Part shown: positions 32,485 to 34,213 of the stretch, one piece after another
How the letters are laid out: each line of letters starts with the position of its first letter
Numbering within the stretch: the first letter of the stretch is position 1
NCBI GenBank assembly: GCA_905480425.1
Contig: CAJQQG010000025.1
Span: 1 to 34,213, forward strand
Direction of reading: 5' to 3'
Length of the DNA stretch: 34,213 bases
Origin: an uncultured Flavobacteriaceae bacterium
Lineage (GTDB): Bacteria > Bacteroidota > Bacteroidia > Flavobacteriales > Flavobacteriaceae
Made by a program: the position numbers and the translations under genes
Notes under the pieces: model-generated
Database searches by the model: none
What the model saw: only the letters and a program-made list of their open reading frames with translations
Told to the model about the DNA's origin: nothing

Positions 32485-32546
32485 AAAAACTCTACATGCC
32501 TAATCATAATTATAGTAAACATTTATTAAAGACTATAAACAACTTG

Positions 32547-33035
32547 TCAAGTTTTAAGATTTTCTTTTTCAATGCTTTCAAAAAAAGTGTCCGATATTAA
32601 ATTTATACCTTTTGCTGCAGCAACTGCTAATTGATCACATCGTTCATTTTGAGGATGTGAATTATGCCCTTTTATCCATTTAAAACGAACTTTATGTTTT
32701 CGATAAACTACCAAAAAACGTTTCCATAAATCAGGATTTTTTTTTTGCTTAAAATCTTTTTTCTCCCATCCAAAGAGCCATTTTTTCTCAACAGAATCAA
32801 CCACATATTTTGAATCTGAATAAACAACAACCTTCATGGAATCCTTTTTTAACAATTCCAAGCCAACAATCACAGCCATAAGCTCCATCCTATTATTTGT
32901 AGTTCTGACAAAGCCTTGGGAATATTCCTTTATATGTCCTGTACTTTGAGACTCTAATCTAAGCCCATAGCCCCCTGGACCTGGATTTCCAATTGCAGAG
33001 CCGTCAGTATAAAGACATATTGTATTTACTTCCAT
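32547..33035 (-). CDS. rnhA: ribonuclease HI
   Basis: Degrades the RNA strand of RNA-DNA hybrids, removing primers and R-loops. 162 residues. The four catalytic acids are in place: D11 (YTDGSAIGNPG), E51 (NNRMELMAV), D74 (YSDSKYVV) and D134 (NERCDQLA), with the flexible-loop His in WIKGHNSH (H124). The basic handle region around KKWLFGWEKKDFKQKK is present. It starts one base after the purN stop, so the two are probably co-transcribed; the downstream PfkB gene is 74 bases away with its own promoter element. Confidence 0.96.
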   Translation of the reverse strand: MEVNTICLYTDGSAIGNPGPGGYGLRLESQSTGHIKEYSQGFVRTTNNRMELMAVIVGLELLKKDSMKVVVYSDSKYVVDSVEKKWLFGWEKKDFKQKKNPDLWKRFLVVYRKHKVRFKWIKGHNSHPQNERCDQLAVAAAKGINLISDTFFESIEKENLKT

Positions 33036-33036
33036 C

Positions 33037-33606
33037 CTACATGCTTTTAAGTAAAGAATTAATCACTTTTGGAAAATATTCCTTTTCTAAAGCACGAACT
33101 TTAGCTTCAATATCATAAATAGTGTCTGTTGTTGTTAGAGCAACTTTATTTTGAGAAATAAATGCGCCTTTATCATAAGCATCACTGACATGATGAATAG
33201 TAATGCCTGTTTCTTTCTCATTATTTTCTTTAACAGATTTATGCACATGGAATCCATACATACCTTTCCCACCATATTTAGGCAAAAGTGATGGATGAAT
33301 ATTAATAATTTTTAAAGGAAAAGCATCTATCCAATCTACTCCTATTTTCCATAGAAAACCCGCTAAAACAATCAGATCCGGTTGCTGTTTTTTAATTTCC
33401 TTTAAGACATCTCCGTTAGTAAAAGTTGTTTTATTAAAAATGTATCCCTTCAAACCAAAAGGTTTGATGCGCTTTAAAACACCTGCATCAGGATTATTAG
33501 TGTACACTTCTATAATTCGAACTTCTAAATTTTGTTCAAAAAAGTGACAAATATTTTCAACATTTGAACCATTTCCTGAGGCTAATAGAATAATTTTTTT
33601 ACTCAT
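33037..33606 (-). CDS. purN: phosphoribosylglycinamide formyltransferase
   Basis: Third step of de novo purine synthesis, transferring a formyl group from 10-formyltetrahydrofolate to GAR. 189 residues. The N-terminal phosphate-binding loop is LASGNGSN (9-15). The catalytic Asn and His are in INIHPSLLPKYGG (N102, H104) and the Asp in DAYDKG (D145). First gene of the minus-strand cluster purN, rnhA, pfkB, purF, with a full promoter at 33669-33696 shared back to back with acpP. Confidence 0.95.
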   Translation of the reverse strand: MSKKIILLASGNGSNVENICHFFEQNLEVRIIEVYTNNPDAGVLKRIKPFGLKGYIFNKTTFTNGDVLKEIKKQQPDLIVLAGFLWKIGVDWIDAFPLKIINIHPSLLPKYGGKGMYGFHVHKSVKENNEKETGITIHHVSDAYDKGAFISQNKVALTTTDTIYDIEAKVRALEKEYFPKVINSLLKSM

Positions 33607-33668
33607 TTATTTTACTTATATTGTAGTAATAGTAGTATGCAGGAATTGATTTACCTCTCTAAGTAAAT

Positions 33669-33696
33669 CAAAAATAAACTTATTATTTAACAGCAA
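33669..33696 (-). promoter_or_regulatory. promoter of purN-rnhA (TTG-N17-TATTTTTG)
   Basis: On the minus strand, TTG (33696-33694), a 17-base spacer and TATTTTTG (33676-33669). Both boxes match the Bacteroidota consensus. The leader to the purN ATG would be about 58 bases. Confidence 0.78.
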
Positions 33697-33700
33697 TCAT

Positions 33701-33728
33701 TTGTAATCAGTTAAATTTATTATTTTTG
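33701..33728 (+). promoter_or_regulatory. promoter of acpP-fabF (TTG-N17-TATTTTTG)
   Basis: TTG (33701-33703), a 17-base spacer and TATTTTTG (33721-33728). Its -33 box lies only four bases from the -33 box of the purN promoter, on the opposite strand. The leader to the acpP ATG would be about 27 bases. Confidence 0.8.
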
Positions 33729-33759
33729 TTCACAACTTAAATTTAAACAAAAAGTTATT

Positions 33760-33993
33760 ATGTCAGATATTTCCTCGAGAGTAAAAGCAATCATAGTTGA
33801 TAAACTAGGGGTTGATGAAAATGAAGTTAATGCAGATGCAAGCTTCACAAATGACTTAGGGGCAGACTCCTTAGATACAGTAGAGCTAATCATGGAATTC
33901 GAAAAAGAATTTGATATCCAAATACCAGATGACCAGGCGGAAAACATTACTACTGTTGGGCAAGCAATCCAATTTATAGAAAAAATAGACTAA
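33760..33993 (+). CDS. acpP: acyl carrier protein
   Basis: 77-residue acidic helical protein that carries acyl intermediates of fatty-acid synthesis on a 4'-phosphopantetheine arm. The attachment serine is S37 in [10 protein letters not shown], and the surrounding helix II carries the acidic recognition face. Full length for the family. fabF follows after 9 bases, the usual acpP-fabF order. The strong divergent promoter at 33701-33728 fits the high expression expected of this protein. Confidence 0.97.
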   Translation: MSDISSRVKAIIVDKLGVDENEVNADASFTNDLGADSLDTVELIMEFEKEFDIQIPDDQAENITTVGQAIQFIEKID

Positions 33994-34002
33994 CGAAGTT
34001 CC

Positions 34003-34213
34003 ATGGAACTAAAACGTGTAGTAGTTACCGGATTGGGAGCGCTTACACCTATCGGGAATACTCTTTCAGCTTATTGGGAGGGATTATTGTCTGGTACTAG
34101 TGGTGCTGCTCCAATAACTTATTTTGACCCTACCCTTTTTAAAACAAAATTTGCTTGTGAGTTAAAAGATTTTGATCCATTGGATCACTTTGACAGAAAA
34201 GAAGCAAGGAAAT
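34003..34213 (+). CDS. fabF: beta-ketoacyl-ACP synthase II, N-terminal part (cut by window end)
   Basis: The open frame from ATG 34003 runs to the window end with 70 codons. It begins MELKRVVVTGLGALTPIG, the typical start of FabF, followed by YWEGLLSGTSGAAPITYFD and FACELKDFDPLDHFDRKEA, all of FabF pattern. The catalytic Cys and the two His residues lie beyond the window. It follows acpP by 9 bases and is surely in the same operon; the enzyme elongates acyl-ACP. Confidence 0.95.
   Translation, partial: MELKRVVVTGLGALTPIGNTLSAYWEGLLSGTSGAAPITYFDPTLFKTKFACELKDFDPLDHFDRKEARK

Noticed and set aside
33720-33947. 75-residue frame antisense to acpP
   Set aside because: Serine-rich shadow of the strongly conserved acpP frame.
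1-34213. Mobile elements, prophage, CRISPR or toxin-antitoxin pairs
   Set aside because: No transposase, integrase, regular direct repeats or paired small toxin genes could be recognised on either strand.

Overview
The window looks like chromosomal DNA of a member of the Bacteroidota, most likely a pigmented, probably marine Flavobacteriaceae. The base composition is strongly AT-rich. Many genes are preceded by the Bacteroidota -7 promoter element TAnnTTTG, and Shine-Dalgarno sequences are mostly absent. Several proteins have forms typical of this group: DnaE with a built-in N-terminal exonuclease, the long 630-residue PurF, a flavobacterial CrtI/CrtD pair with CruF, and an AddAB pair whose AddB has no Walker A motif. 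I see no insertion sequence, prophage, CRISPR array, rRNA or integrase. This is core chromosome with a pigment locus and a few uncharacterised genes.

Layout. 1-900: start of a secreted RCC1-repeat protein (cut by the window edge) and tRNA-Asp with its own promoter and terminator. 990-9840: thioredoxin, dnaE, divergent mfd, and an ACT-domain protein that converges on and overlaps mfd. 9840-10311: 475 bases without a convincing gene. 10312-15170: metG with a class IV HDAC-like deacetylase directly abutting it, a two-CBS protein, a YeeZ-like NAD-binding protein and a DUF2383-like helical protein. 15169-21750: the carotenoid region. A minus-strand operon runs crtA-like 2-oxygenase, crtD, cruF, then an unknown lipoprotein; the plus strand carries a voltage-gated K+ channel, a ThuA-like protein and crtI. 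21739-28777: an EF-hand/transmembrane protein and the addA-addB recombination helicase-nuclease genes. 28874-34213: Mn-type superoxide dismutase; a purine-linked cluster on the minus strand (purN, rnhA, a PfkB kinase, purF); then the divergent fatty-acid pair acpP-fabF (fabF cut by the window end).

How the genes fit together. CruF (1',2'-hydration), CrtD (3',4'-desaturation) and the CrtA-like enzyme (C-2' oxygenation) are the three psi-end reactions needed to turn a monocyclic carotene such as gamma-carotene into a myxol-type pigment. CrtI supplies the lycopene backbone. Phytoene synthase, cyclase and beta-ring hydroxylase are not in the window. DnaE, Mfd, AddAB and RNase H form a scattered set of replication and repair functions.

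No clearly undescribed multi-gene system is visible. The observations most worth checking are a perfectly mirror-symmetric divergent promoter between purN and acpP, apparently leaderless starts (pfkB, crtI, dnaE), TTG starts in mfd and addA, a two-codon upstream ORF before metG, an EF-hand/membrane fusion protein, an unknown lipoprotein attached to the carotenoid operon, and overlapping stop codons in four of five convergent gene pairs.
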